From the NCBI RefSeq assembly GCF_900258035.1, contig NZ_OGTP01000005.1, positions 243,155 through 307,154 on the forward strand: a stretch of 64,000 bases of DNA, given 5' to 3'. Made by a program: the position numbers and the translations under genes. Below the pieces are notes generated by a model. That model made no database searches. It was not told the origin of the DNA and saw only the letters and a program-made list of their open reading frames with translations. Shown here piece by piece: positions 35,350-43,922 of this stretch. Positions within the stretch are counted from its first letter, which is position 1. Every line of letters starts with the position of its first letter. The DNA comes from Caballeronia novacaledonica (GTDB taxonomy: Bacteria; Pseudomonadota; Gammaproteobacteria; Burkholderiales; Burkholderiaceae).

Positions 35350-35385
35350 TTGACTAATACTGTGTGTGGAATATTGTATATCAGA
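35350..35385 (+). promoter_or_regulatory. frc promoter with operator-like element 4
   Basis: TTGACT at 35350-35355 is a near-consensus -35. The possible -10 (TATTGT or TTGTAT, 16-18 bases on) lies inside element 4, ATATTGTATATCAGA at 35371-35385. The frc start is 110 bases downstream. Confidence 0.65.
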
Positions 35386-35495
35386 GATTTGCAGCGGCTG
35401 CGGCGAGAACGTGCGCGACGTTAGCTGACGGCGCAGACGATGTACGCATATATTTGAACCTATAAACGACGAACTAAAGATTTGGGAGACAAGCC

Positions 35496-36758
35496 ATGAC
35501 GGTGAACAACTCTGGCAAGGCGCTGGACGGCGTGCGCATCCTGGATTTCACGCACGTCCAGTCGGGACCGACCTGCACGCAATTGCTGGCGTGGTTCGGC
35601 GCGGACGTCATCAAGGTGGAACGCGCGGGCGCGGGCGACATCACGCGGGAGCAACTGCGCGACATCCCCGATGCCGACAGTCTCTACTTCACGATGCTCA
35701 ACCACAACAAGCGCTCGATCACGATCGACACCAAGAATCCCGAAGGGAAGAAGGTGCTCGAAACGCTCGTGAAGAAATGCGACGTGCTCGTCGAGAATTT
35801 CGCGCCCGGTGCGCTCGATCGCATGGGCTTCACGTGGGAGCGCATCCAGGAGTTGAATCCGCGGATGATCGTCGCGTCGGTGAAAGGCTTCGGGCCGGGA
35901 CCGTACGAAGACTGCAAGGTCTACGAAAACGTCGCGCAATGCGCGGGCGGCGCGGCCTCGACGACCGGTTTCGACGACGGCCCGCCGACGGTCAGCGGCG
36001 CGCAGATCGGCGATTCCGGCACGGGCCTGCATCTCGCGCTCGGCATCGTCACGGCGCTCTATCAGCGCAACACGAGCGGACGCGGCCAGAAAGTGCTCGC
36101 CGCGATGCAGGACGGCGTGCTCAACCTCTGCCGCGTGAAACTGCGCGACCAGCAGCGCCTCGAACGCACCGGCGTCATGAAGGAATATCCGCAATACCCG
36201 AACGGCTCGTTCGGCGAAGCGGTGCCGCGCGCGGGCAACGCCTCGGGCGGCGGCCAGCCCGGCTGGATCCTGAAGTGCAAGGGCTGGGAAACGGATCCGA
36301 ACGCGTATATCTACTTCATCACGCAGGCGCCGGTGTGGGGTGAAATCTGCAAGGTGATCGGCAGGGAGGAATGGATCGATCATCCGGATTACAAGACGCC
36401 GAATGCGCGCTTGCCGCATCTGAAGCAGATCTTCGACGAAATCGAGCGCTGGACGATGTCGAAGACCAAATTCCAGGCGATGGAAATTCTCAACAAGCAC
36501 GACATTCCGTGCGGCCCGATTCTTTCGATGAAGGAAATCGCCGAGGATCCGTCGCTGCGCAAGACCGGGACGGTGGTCGAAGTGGATCATCCGGTGCGCG
36601 GCAAGTACCTCACGGTCGGCAATCCGATCAAATTGTCCGACAGCCCGACCGAAGTCGTGCGTTCGCCGCTGCTCGGCGAGCACACGGACGAAGTCATGGC
36701 CGAACTCGGCTACACGCCCGACCAGATCGCCACGCTGAAGAGTCTCGGCGCGATCTAG
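35496..36758 (+). CDS. frc: Formyl-CoA:oxalate CoA-transferase
   Basis: 420 residues from ATG 35496 with GGGAG upstream. A class III (CaiB/BaiF) CoA-transferase that resembles the Oxalobacter enzyme over the whole length: [20 protein letters not shown] at the N-terminus, [27 protein letters not shown] with the catalytic Asp173, and [17 protein letters not shown]. It moves CoA to oxalate, giving oxalyl-CoA. The usual partner oxc (oxalyl-CoA decarboxylase) is absent from this window. Family members are reported to accept succinyl-CoA as donor, which fits the divergent sucCD. Confidence 0.9.
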   Translation: MTVNNSGKALDGVRILDFTHVQSGPTCTQLLAWFGADVIKVERAGAGDITREQLRDIPDADSLYFTMLNHNKRSITIDTKNPEGKKVLETLVKKCDVLVENFAPGALDRMGFTWERIQELNPRMIVASVKGFGPGPYEDCKVYENVAQCAGGAASTTGFDDGPPTVSGAQIGDSGTGLHLALGIVTALYQRNTSGRGQKVLAAMQDGVLNLCRVKLRDQQRLERTGVMKEYPQYPNGSFGEAVPRAGNASGGGQPGWILKCKGWETDPNAYIYFITQAPVWGEICKVIGREEWIDHPDYKTPNARLPHLKQIFDEIERWTMSKTKFQAMEILNKHDIPCGPILSMKEIAEDPSLRKTGTVVEVDHPVRGKYLTVGNPIKLSDSPTEVVRSPLLGEHTDEVMAELGYTPDQIATLKSLGAI

Positions 36759-36788
36759 CCGACTTTCGCGCAGTCGTTTTTGCCTCTC

Positions 36789-36810
36789 GCCGCCTTCGAA
36801 GGAAGGCGGC
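36789..36810 (+). other. Stem-loop downstream of frc
   Basis: GCCGCCTT (36789-36796) pairs with AAGGCGGC (36803-36810) around a 6-base loop, 30 bases after the frc stop. There is no T-run, so it may be an mRNA-stabilising hairpin or attenuator before the FAH-family gene. Confidence 0.4.
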
Positions 36811-36980
36811 GCGGATCCTGCACGTCGATATGAACCGGAGCCATACGATTACGCCCGCACGCGACGAAACCGCTGGGCGCGAAGGACAAGCGGGCCCGCG
36901 GCGCGGGTCTGATTCGAGGTACGGAGGAGGGGACGAGAGCGCGGGCCATGTACGCCCGCGCTCCTCATAAGGAGACAGAC

Positions 36981-37769
36981 TTGACACACTGGATTCGTTT
37001 TCGTGACGCAGGCGGCAGCATCGGTTTTGGTACGCTCGACCAGCATTCGGGCCGCGTCGTTCAGCATGACGGCGCGCTGTTCGACCATCCGCGCCCGACC
37101 GACATTTCCTTCGCCGCCGACGATCTCACGCTGCTCGCGCCATGCCAGCCGAGCAAGGTCATCGCGCTGTGGAACAACTATTACGCGCTGTCGCAGAAGC
37201 TCGACAAGGCGCCGCCGCAGCATCCGCTCTTTCTGATCAAGCCGCCGATGTCGGTGATCGGGCCGAACGAGTCGATCCGGAGGCCGAAGAGTTATCAAGG
37301 CAAGATCGCGTATGAAGGAGAACTGGGCATCGTGATCGGCAAGACGGTGAGCGGGGCGTCGGTCGAGGAAGCGGAAGCGGCGATCTTCGGCTATACATGC
37401 GTGAACGACGTCACCGCGATCGAACTGCTGCAGGAAGATCCCAACTTCGCGCAGTGGTGCCGCTCGAAGGGCTTCGACACGTTCACGTGCCTCGGACCCG
37501 CGATCGTCACGCCGGGCAATGGTTTCGACTGGCGCACGGCGAATGTCGTCACGACGCTCGAAGGCGTCGAGCGGCAGAACTATCCGCTCGACGACATGAT
37601 CTTCTCGCCCGCGCAGCAGGTCAGCATGCTCTCGCAGGACATGACGCTCGTGCCCGGCGATGTCATCGCGTGCGGTACGTCGATCGGCGTCGGCTCGATC
37701 AAGGACGGCGCGCGGGTGGATGTGTCGATCGCGGGGATCGGGACGCTGTCGAACGTGTTGGCCGTCTGA
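36981..37769 (+). CDS. Fumarylacetoacetate-hydrolase-family protein, TTG start
   Basis: 262 residues. I choose TTG 36981 because AAGGAGA lies at the right distance (36969-36975); the ATG at 36948 has none. The metal site of the family is visible as Glu112 and Glu114 (YEGELGIVIG) and Asp143 (VNDVTA). FAH-family enzymes cleave or decarboxylate 2-oxo acids (acylpyruvases, oxaloacetate decarboxylases, hydroxymuconate-type isomerases). Downstream of frc in the same direction it may act on a 2-oxo dicarboxylate arising from glyoxylate or oxaloacetate; the substrate is unknown. Confidence 0.82.
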   Translation: MTHWIRFRDAGGSIGFGTLDQHSGRVVQHDGALFDHPRPTDISFAADDLTLLAPCQPSKVIALWNNYYALSQKLDKAPPQHPLFLIKPPMSVIGPNESIRRPKSYQGKIAYEGELGIVIGKTVSGASVEEAEAAIFGYTCVNDVTAIELLQEDPNFAQWCRSKGFDTFTCLGPAIVTPGNGFDWRTANVVTTLEGVERQNYPLDDMIFSPAQQVSMLSQDMTLVPGDVIACGTSIGVGSIKDGARVDVSIAGIGTLSNVLAV

Positions 37770-37780
37770 AGGAGCGGCGC

Positions 37781-38473
37781 ATGTCCGATGCTCTGGCCGG
37801 CGCGCTGTGCGTGCTGGCGGCGCTGTCGGCGGGTTCGTCGATGCGATCGGGCGCGGTGCGTTCGCGCGCGCTGGCGGCAGCGGGCGCGGTGGTCGTCGTC
37901 GCTGCCTGCGCGAGCGGCGGTGCTGCCGCGCTTGCGCCGATGGCCGCCGCGCTCTTGCTCGCCACTGTCGCGGGATTGGCCGGATATCGACTCGATAGAA
38001 ACGCCCCCGGCGCATCGACACAGGCTTTGCTCGCTACGATCGCTTTCGTCGCATGGATGCTGCCGGATTTGAACGGAGCGTACGCGGTGCTTGCGGGCGG
38101 CGGGATCGCGGCGCTGGGAAAATTGCTCTGCGCGCGGGGAAGCCGCGAAAACATGACGCTCCCGCCGCTGCATCTCGTCTGCGCGGGCGCCTGCGCGGCG
38201 CTCGCCTATGTATTCGGCGCGCAACCGGACGTGCTCGCCGTGGTGTCGGTGGTTGCGATGATCGCGCTCATCGGCGCGCATTTGTCTCTCGCGATGGGCG
38301 GCGTCGCAGGCGCGCCAACGGCGAACGTTTTGAGTTCGGTGGCCGCGTGCGGACTGGCCGTCGCGGCGGCGATCGGCGGCAGGCATGGCGCGCTCGTCGT
38401 CGCGGCGCTTGCAATCGCCATCGGCTGCGCACGGTCCGCTGCGCCGGTCGGCGTCGTGCGCGAGGCGCCATGA
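37781..38473 (+). CDS. Membrane protein with distant resemblance to the PntB membrane domain
   Basis: 230 residues, about eight hydrophobic helices, ATG 37781 with AAGGAG upstream, 11 bases after the FAH-family gene. The order of segments (GGGIAALGKLLCARG ... MTLPPLHLV, later IGAHLSLAMGG) recalls the membrane part of the transhydrogenase beta subunit (IAFGKLQG ... LPGxH, then IGGADMPVV), but the NADP-binding domain is entirely missing. It is Ala/Gly-rich, so chance similarity cannot be excluded. If related, it might be a degenerate or repurposed transhydrogenase half. Confidence 0.5.
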   Translation: MSDALAGALCVLAALSAGSSMRSGAVRSRALAAAGAVVVVAACASGGAAALAPMAAALLLATVAGLAGYRLDRNAPGASTQALLATIAFVAWMLPDLNGAYAVLAGGGIAALGKLLCARGSRENMTLPPLHLVCAGACAALAYVFGAQPDVLAVVSVVAMIALIGAHLSLAMGGVAGAPTANVLSSVAACGLAVAAAIGGRHGALVVAALAIAIGCARSAAPVGVVREAP

Positions 38474-38478
38474 ACGAC

Positions 38479-38512
38479 AAAGCCGGCGCGGTTGCCCGCG
38501 CCGGCTTTGTTT
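38479..38512 (+). terminator. Terminator hairpin after the membrane protein
   Basis: AAAGCCGGCGCG (38479-38490) pairs perfectly with CGCGCCGGCTTT (38497-38508) around a 6-base loop, then a T-rich end (GTTTC). It can act in both directions, between this gene and the CsbD-like gene on the other strand. Confidence 0.8.
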
Positions 38513-38542
38513 CGATGCGTCATGCGCGCGGCGAGCCGCCCA

Positions 38543-38797
38543 TCACCGATCCCGATTCCACAACGCCCCCAGCACGAAGCCGACCGCCGCGGCGATCAGC
38601 ACGCCCTGAATCGGCTGGCTCGCGACCGCCATGCGCACGTTGTCGACGGTCTGTCCGTAGCTCTGCTGCAAGTTGCCGTACGCCTGCCGCACTTTGCCTT
38701 CGGCTTGCGTCGCTTCATCGCCCGTCAGCGCGCCGACCGCGTCCTGCACCTTGCCGACGACTTTTTGTGCCGCGCCTTCCACTTGATCCTGCACCAT
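38543..38797 (-). CDS. CsbD-like stress protein with C-terminal membrane segment
   Basis: 84 residues. The N-terminal part (VEGAAQKVVGKVQDAVGALT, TQAEGKVRQAYGNLQQ) matches the CsbD family of small general-stress proteins. The C-terminus has a Gly/Ala-rich helix (GVLIAAAVGFVLGALW) like the glycine-zipper anchors of DUF883 proteins, so it is probably membrane-attached. Single gene, ended by the bidirectional hairpin. Confidence 0.8.
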   Translation of the reverse strand: MVQDQVEGAAQKVVGKVQDAVGALTGDEATQAEGKVRQAYGNLQQSYGQTVDNVRMAVASQPIQGVLIAAAVGFVLGALWNRDR

Positions 38798-38882
38798 GGT
38801 GCCTCCCTTCGGGTTGAGCGGTTTCTCGTGAGTCCGGATTCGCCGGAACGCACCTTTGCAGCACGCCGCGTGCCACGCCCGC

Positions 38883-39239
38883 TCAAGCCGGGCCGATCAG
38901 ATCTTTGACGGTGTCGATCAGATCGTCGATCGAAAGCGGCTTGCGGCGAAACTGCGCACGCGGATGCGCCAGCGCCGGCGCATTGGCCGCCGCGCTCATG
39001 AGGATGACCGGCACGCCGGCGAGTCCGTCGCTTGCGGCGAGCTGGCGGATCAGCTCGACGCCGTTCATGTGCGGCATCATCCAGTCGGTAATGACGAGCG
39101 CCGGCGGATTCGCGCGCGCCGCATCGAGCGCGGTGCGTCCGTTGGATGCGGTCGAGACCTCGTAACCCTCCATTTCGAGCACGAGCCGCCACGTGGTCAG
39201 AATGTCGAATTCATCGTCGACGACGAGGATCTTTTTCAT
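38883..39239 (-). CDS. Single-domain response regulator (CheY-like)
   Basis: 118 residues from ATG 39239 (MKKILVVDDEFDILTTWRLV). Receiver-domain residues are Asp8-Asp9 acidic pocket, phosphoacceptor Asp52 (VITDWMMPHMNG), and Lys100 near the end (RRKPLS). There is no output domain. Its start overlaps the stop of the KaiC-like gene (ATGA), so both proteins are made together and probably work in one signalling unit. A cognate histidine kinase is not visible nearby. Confidence 0.88.
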   Translation of the reverse strand: MKKILVVDDEFDILTTWRLVLEMEGYEVSTASNGRTALDAARANPPALVITDWMMPHMNGVELIRQLAASDGLAGVPVILMSAAANAPALAHPRAQFRRKPLSIDDLIDTVKDLIGPA

Positions 39240-40747
39240 GCGCGCGCGCCGGGGTCCGACACAGAGAGCGCGGGCGCGACCGACGGGTGTCCGGACAACA
39301 GACCCGTCGGGCCGATGAAGCCTTCGCTGATATGCAGGCCGCGCGAGTCGATCGTGAGCCGGCGAATCGCCGAATCGTGCGAGCCTTCGCGCTGCTTGAT
39401 GACCGACACCATCCGATACAGCGCGGAGTTCGCCTCCACGTAACGCATGAGGACGATGTTCTCCGTCATCGCCGACGCGCGCAGCGTCGCGGGCAGGCCC
39501 GCGTCGCCGTAGAGCGCCAGTTCCTCGGTGAGGACGGTGGTCACGCCCGCGTCGCGCAGGCGGTGCGTGAGCGCGTTGAGAAAGAGCCCGAAGCGCTCGG
39601 TGCGGTTCGCGGACTGAAAAAATCCGTCGATGCCATCGACGACGAGCCGCGACGCGTTCGACTTCCTCACCGCGTTCAGCAGTTCGACGGCGAGTTCGTC
39701 GATCGCCAGTTCGACAGCCGGATGCCATTGGATCGTGAGACGTCCGTCCTGCACGGCCGGCGCGAGATCGATGTTGACCGACTTCGCTTTCGCGAGCAGC
39801 CGCTCGGGCGACTCGTAAAGGCCGAAATAGACGCAGCGCTCGCCGCGCTCCACGCCCGCCTGCAGGAATTTGAGCGACAGGAGCGTCTTGCCGATGCCCG
39901 ACGGCCCGACGAGCGTGGTCGTCGAGCCGCGCACGACGCCGCCGCCGAGCATCTGATCGAAATCGGGAAACGCGAAGCCGAACTTGCTGGTGAAGTCCGG
40001 CGTGCCTTGATCGTTCGCGGGCGTAGCCTCGATGCGCGGAAAGGTCACGAGGCCGTCTTCGGTGATCTTGAAGAAATGCTTGCCGAGCAGATGATCGCGG
40101 GCGCGCAGCTTGTGAACCTCGATCTCGCGGGCGCGCCGCATGCCGGTGTTGTAACGGTTCAGTTCAATGAGGCCGTCGACGAGCGTGTGCTCCGGATGCG
40201 GCTCGTTGCCGGACAGCGGCGCGAGGATCAGCGTCGTGCAACGCGCGGCGCTCACGAACGCCGACAACTCGTGGATGAACTGCGAGAGTTCCAGCTCCGT
40301 CGAGCTGAATTCGCGCGCGCTGCGAAAACCGTCGATGACCATGAAGCGCGGCCGGCTCGTCTTGATCGTCGAGGCGATCAGCGCGAGAAAACCGGACAGG
40401 CCGTCGCGCATCAGTTCGTGATAGCCGGAGACGAACAACATCCGGTCGGAGATGGCGTCGGCGTTGTAGAACGAAAGTCCCCGCAGATGGGACAGCAGCT
40501 TGGTATGCGATTCGGCGATCAGCGTGATGTACAGCACCATGTCGCCCTGCGCGACGCGGTGAAAGCCGATCTGCGACGAGAGAATCGTCTTGCCCGCGCC
40601 CGCCATCCCTTCGACCAGATACAGGCCGCCTTCGACGAGGCCGCCACCCAGGATGTCGTCCAGGCCCGCGACGCCGGTCGTCACGTTGCCGTCGTTGGCG
40701 GCGGGCTGCCTGGGCTGATCGGTCGAGTGCTTGTCGTCTTGAGTCAT
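39236..40747 (-). CDS. KaiC-like double-domain ATPase
   Basis: 503 residues from ATG 40747; an ATG at 40795 is possible. Two RecA/KaiC domains are seen, with Walker A motifs GMAGAGKT (residues 47-54) and GPSGIGKT (281-288) and repeated GLDDILGGGL / DFDQMLGGGV domain starts. In non-cyanobacteria such proteins act in stress or light signalling, not necessarily a clock. No kaiB gene is adjacent. The coupled response regulator suggests that the ATPase output is read by, or controls, a phospho-receiver. Confidence 0.85.
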   Translation of the reverse strand: MTQDDKHSTDQPRQPAANDGNVTTGVAGLDDILGGGLVEGGLYLVEGMAGAGKTILSSQIGFHRVAQGDMVLYITLIAESHTKLLSHLRGLSFYNADAISDRMLFVSGYHELMRDGLSGFLALIASTIKTSRPRFMVIDGFRSAREFSSTELELSQFIHELSAFVSAARCTTLILAPLSGNEPHPEHTLVDGLIELNRYNTGMRRAREIEVHKLRARDHLLGKHFFKITEDGLVTFPRIEATPANDQGTPDFTSKFGFAFPDFDQMLGGGVVRGSTTTLVGPSGIGKTLLSLKFLQAGVERGERCVYFGLYESPERLLAKAKSVNIDLAPAVQDGRLTIQWHPAVELAIDELAVELLNAVRKSNASRLVVDGIDGFFQSANRTERFGLFLNALTHRLRDAGVTTVLTEELALYGDAGLPATLRASAMTENIVLMRYVEANSALYRMVSVIKQREGSHDSAIRRLTIDSRGLHISEGFIGPTGLLSGHPSVAPALSVSDPGARA

Positions 40748-41109
40748 GGCATTTTCATTTTTACTTGGCGAATCGGCATTTTTGGGAAGGCGCATTATGG
40801 CGGACTCTTCGCAACCTGTGGCCGCCTGCCGTACCGATGTTCGCCCTCGCCGTGCCTTTTTTGAGATCGTCGAGACGCGCGGGGCCGTGCTCGCGCGCGC
40901 AAGCGAATGCCTGTCGAGCGCATTTTTCACGCCCGATCGCTTTGTCTGAGGGGAGAAGCGGTTCGCGGGCAAGAATTCTTTGAGAACTCTCCCATGGGCA
41001 GACGGCGCGACGGCTGTTGAAATGTCGAACGATGCAGTACACGCACGCCGTATGTTTCTTCCGGCGCTCAGTTCCGGCGCTCGCGCGCTCTCATTGCCTT
41101 CTCCTTGCC
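40748..41109. other. Intergenic stretch, no firm gene
   Basis: About 360 bases upstream of the KaiC-like gene. No recognised element beyond the presumed promoter of that gene; mildly T-rich at 40745-40790. Confidence 0.4.
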
Positions 41110-41388
41110 ATGCACCGTTCGCACTCGATCCAGGGCGCTTTTGCGCTCATTGCCAGCTTTTTCGCTTTCTTCGCCACGGCCTCCGCGCCGGTTCATGCTG
41201 TCGAGCCCTTGCCCGACGCGCGCATTTTGTCGGCCAAGCCGTTCGAGTTCCAGGCGGACCACAGTATTTTCGGACGCATGCCCGCTGAACCGGGCGATTC
41301 GCGCATTCTCATGCCTGTCGAAGTCACGCGCAGTGCGGGCGAAGCGCGATTGCTGCAACAACGTTCCAAACACCAGCGGACGATTTGA
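41110..41388 (+). CDS. Possible secreted protein, 92 aa
   Basis: ATG 41110 starts a plausible signal peptide (FALIASFFAFFATASAPVHA) and a short polar mature part (LPDARILSAKPFEFQADHS). No good ribosome site and no known family. It may be a real small exported protein or chance; support is limited. Confidence 0.35.
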   Translation: MHRSHSIQGAFALIASFFAFFATASAPVHAVEPLPDARILSAKPFEFQADHSIFGRMPAEPGDSRILMPVEVTRSAGEARLLQQRSKHQRTI

Positions 41389-41501
41389 ACAGCATCTTCA
41401 TTGCGACGAGATAAAAGCGATTTCGATCGTCTGGAATCGGCGGCATTACCGCGCCATAATCCATTGCGAGCGATGTGCTTTGTCACTATGGAAAAATCGC
41501 A

Positions 41502-42140
41502 ATGAAGCGGTTGGTGATTGCGAAAATCGCGCTGATCGCGATCAGTTCATTCGGGCCGCTCCCGTGGGCCTGCGCCGCCGACGAGGTGCGAGCGGGTTCG
41601 TCACCGAATAAACCGGACGCGGCGGCAACGAATGGCGACGTCGCGGAATTTCAAAGTCTGGTCTCCACCGGAAGGATCACCGAATTGCGCAAGACGTTGA
41701 ATGGCAGCTACGGTGCGAGTCTTTCGTACTTTGCCGACCAGATGACTTATTACGTCGCGCTTTTTCAGCAAAACAATATCTGGCGCGTATTCAAAACACA
41801 AAATGATGGACGCGCGGAAACGGTCTATTCCGATTTCGCCAAAACATCGACCACGCTCGCCGATGCCGAAATCAAGCGCATCAAGCTCGAAGCCGAAAAA
41901 GCGTATGCCGACAGGCAGATTTCCGTGCAGCAGGAACGCGCCAGCCGGTTGCAAGCGGATCTCGATATCGCTCGCGCGCAGCAAAGCCAGGTGACGAGCT
42001 ATCAACTGGAGCAGCAGAACGCGATCCGCGAATTGCGCACGGAACAGGCCGCCGCGCAGGCGCAGCTTCGCGCGCTGCAGACACGCGTGCAGGAGCTGCA
42101 AAAACAGTCCGACGGCGATCTTCCCGCGCCCGTCAAATAA
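41502..42140 (+). CDS. DUF2968 family exported protein
   Basis: 212 residues from ATG 41502 (MKRLVIAKIALIAISSFGP), with a signal peptide ending near PWACA. The mature part has FQSLVSTGRITELRKTLNGS then FADQMTYYVALFQQNNIWRV, the conserved DUF2968 region, followed by a long coiled-coil (residues 115-205, rich in Glu/Gln/Arg). The family is found in Burkholderiales and its function is unknown. Periplasmic location is predicted. Confidence 0.8.
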   Translation: MKRLVIAKIALIAISSFGPLPWACAADEVRAGSSPNKPDAAATNGDVAEFQSLVSTGRITELRKTLNGSYGASLSYFADQMTYYVALFQQNNIWRVFKTQNDGRAETVYSDFAKTSTTLADAEIKRIKLEAEKAYADRQISVQQERASRLQADLDIARAQQSQVTSYQLEQQNAIRELRTEQAAAQAQLRALQTRVQELQKQSDGDLPAPVK

Positions 42141-42227
42141 GGCTCCCGATTTACGCGGGACAGGCCTCCGCATCTAACGCATCGCGCCTATACGAACGAA
42201 CGCGGCCTGCATGCCGACAACGACGGC

Positions 42228-42743
42228 TCAGAACAGCACGAGTTGCTCGCGCCCCGGACCGCCTTCCAGCGTAAGCAAATGACGCTTGCGGTCCACGCCG
42301 CCTGCGTAGCCGGTCAATTCTCCGTCGCCGCCGATCACGCGATGACACGGCACGATGATCGCAATCGGATTGCGGCCGTTCGCGCCGCCCACGGCCCGCG
42401 ATGCGCCCGCGGGCAAGCCGAGCCGTCGCGCGAGATCGCCGTAAGTCCACGCTTCGCCGAAAGGAATCTGCCGAAGCGCGTCCCAGACCTGCCGCTGAAA
42501 CGCCGTGCCGTCGAGCTTCAACGCGATCGAAAATTCCTGGCGCGCGCCGGAGAAGTACTCGCCGATCTGCTCGCGCGCCTCGCCGATCACGCGCGACCGG
42601 GGCGGCGCGTCGGACAGCGTCTGTTCCGGCAGGCCATCGGGAAAATGCTTCTGTCCGACGAAGAAGAGCCCCGTCAGACAGTCGTTCTCAGCGCGATACA
42701 GGATGTGCCCGAGCGGACTCGGGCCGACATGGCATTCGATCAC
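42228..42743 (-). CDS. ogt: Methylated-DNA--protein-cysteine methyltransferase
   Basis: 171 residues with GTG start at 42743, which has GGAG upstream and gives exactly the usual Ogt length. A longer frame to 42881 would overlap the neighbouring gene. The active-site motif is PCHRVIG with Cys133, preceded by the helix-turn-helix GEAWTYGDLARRLGLP. It repairs O6-alkylguanine by transferring the alkyl group to its own cysteine (a suicide reaction). Same strand as the two genes upstream. Confidence 0.9.
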   Translation of the reverse strand: MIECHVGPSPLGHILYRAENDCLTGLFFVGQKHFPDGLPEQTLSDAPPRSRVIGEAREQIGEYFSGARQEFSIALKLDGTAFQRQVWDALRQIPFGEAWTYGDLARRLGLPAGASRAVGGANGRNPIAIIVPCHRVIGGDGELTGYAGGVDRKRHLLTLEGGPGREQLVLF

Positions 42744-42780
42744 TTCGGTTCTCCGCGCGGCGTCTTTTGCGATTGCCGCT

Positions 42781-43041
42781 TCAGATGAACGGGTTGTCGG
42801 CGGTGCCGGACGGCGCGGCCGGTTCGTCGGGCAGCTTCGCGGGAAGCGACGCGTCGCCCTGCAGAACTTCGATGATCGCACCGATCGCCTTCTGAAGCGC
42901 GAGCGCGTTCGCGAGTCCCGCCTTGTCGCGGGCGATCGTCAAGTCGCCGCTGATCGTCAGGCGCTTCACGCCGTTTTCGATGTTGATCGCGTCGCCCGCG
43001 ATGTTCAACACGTCCGTATCGTTCGCAAATGGCTTAAACAC
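42781..43041 (-). CDS. Small conserved-type protein, 86 aa
   Basis: GTG 43041 (MFKPFANDTDVLNIAGDAIN) follows GGAGG by 8 bases, a better start than the TTG at 43056. The protein is soluble: a beta-rich first half (NIENGVKRLTISGDLTIARD) and a helical second half (GLANALALQKAIGAIIEVLQ). No domain recognised. It ends 37 bases before ogt and starts overlapping the 3' end of the nuclease gene, so the three form one transcription unit. Confidence 0.65.
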   Translation of the reverse strand: MFKPFANDTDVLNIAGDAINIENGVKRLTISGDLTIARDKAGLANALALQKAIGAIIEVLQGDASLPAKLPDEPAAPSGTADNPFI

Positions 43042-43792
43042 CGCGCAACCCTCCAAGTCGTTTGTCCTTCAGTCCGTCCGGTATGCCGGGAAACGCGAGG
43101 CCGCTCATCGCTTCCAGTTCGCGCACGGTTTTCATCGTGTACGTGTTCGTCGACGTATTCTCGATCACCACCGCAAACGCGATCTGACGCTGCGGCAAAT
43201 AGACCACCTTGTACAGTTGCGTCGGCACGAACACGCGCGATTCGCCGATCGTCTGCAACTGCCGTCCCGAAAAGAGCGGCCCCGTGACGACGTACGCTTC
43301 GCCCGATTCCTCCGTTAGCCTGCGCACCGCTTCCTCGATGCGCGACCAGATGCGCCGGTTGTTCGACGGATCCTGCGGCACGATGTTCGCGAGCGAGAAC
43401 GATTCGGCCATGCCTTTCTTGCTCGCGCGATCGCCCGCGGGGCTCATGTGGCCGCGGTCGTAACCGCTTTTCTTGTAATCGGAAAGCTGCGCGCTCTCGC
43501 CGGGCGGCAGACGCTTTTCGACGAAAAAGCGATTGGTGCGCGTGTTGTTCTTCGCCTCGTCGACACTGTTCGCGGTCAGATGTTCCGCCGACCAGAGCGG
43601 TCCTTTCGTGATGCCGGAGTGAAGCAGAGCGAAGTCGGAATAGCAGACTTCCTGCGTCGCCGCGCGCATCTTCGCATTGACGACGACGGGTGCGCGGCCA
43701 TTCGGGTTGAACTGCGGGCAGTCGTTCGCGGATGCTTCGACACAGATGAATGCGAAGAGCGCGGCGGCGATTGCCTTGATACGAAACGGCAT
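43034..43792 (-). CDS. Secreted DNA/RNA non-specific endonuclease
   Basis: 252 residues from ATG 43792 with a signal peptide (residues 1-22, ending EASA). The DRGHM motif (residues 112-116) with catalytic His115 and the following SPAGDR and Asn-rich metal region (SLANIVPQDPSNNRRIW) mark the NUC1/EndA beta-beta-alpha metal family. It degrades nucleic acid outside the cytoplasm, for nutrient use or biofilm DNA turnover. An earlier ATG at 43846 would spoil the signal peptide. Confidence 0.88.
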   Translation of the reverse strand: MPFRIKAIAAALFAFICVEASANDCPQFNPNGRAPVVVNAKMRAATQEVCYSDFALLHSGITKGPLWSAEHLTANSVDEAKNNTRTNRFFVEKRLPPGESAQLSDYKKSGYDRGHMSPAGDRASKKGMAESFSLANIVPQDPSNNRRIWSRIEEAVRRLTEESGEAYVVTGPLFSGRQLQTIGESRVFVPTQLYKVVYLPQRQIAFAVVIENTSTNTYTMKTVRELEAMSGLAFPGIPDGLKDKRLGGLRGV

Positions 43793-43922
43793 GCTTGAGA
43801 AGGTCCAGACGACGATCGGGGCCGCAAGTATAAGCGCTGCGCACACCGCGCGGGGCGGGCGCGCGCGTGTGAATTTCGGGCGCGCTAGAATGCGTCGGCC
43901 GACGTCATCCCGAAATCAAAAA

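Larger units (their letters stand above)
35126..35495. other. Divergent promoter region of sucCD and frc
   Basis: 370 bases with no gene. It contains two copies of the shared 15-bp element, one at each promoter: element 3 near the sucC start and element 4 near the frc promoter. Confidence 0.7.

Noticed and set aside
39146..40864. A 572-codon + strand frame
   Set aside because: Antisense to the KaiC-like gene and response regulator, with shadow composition; the reverse-strand genes have clear motifs.
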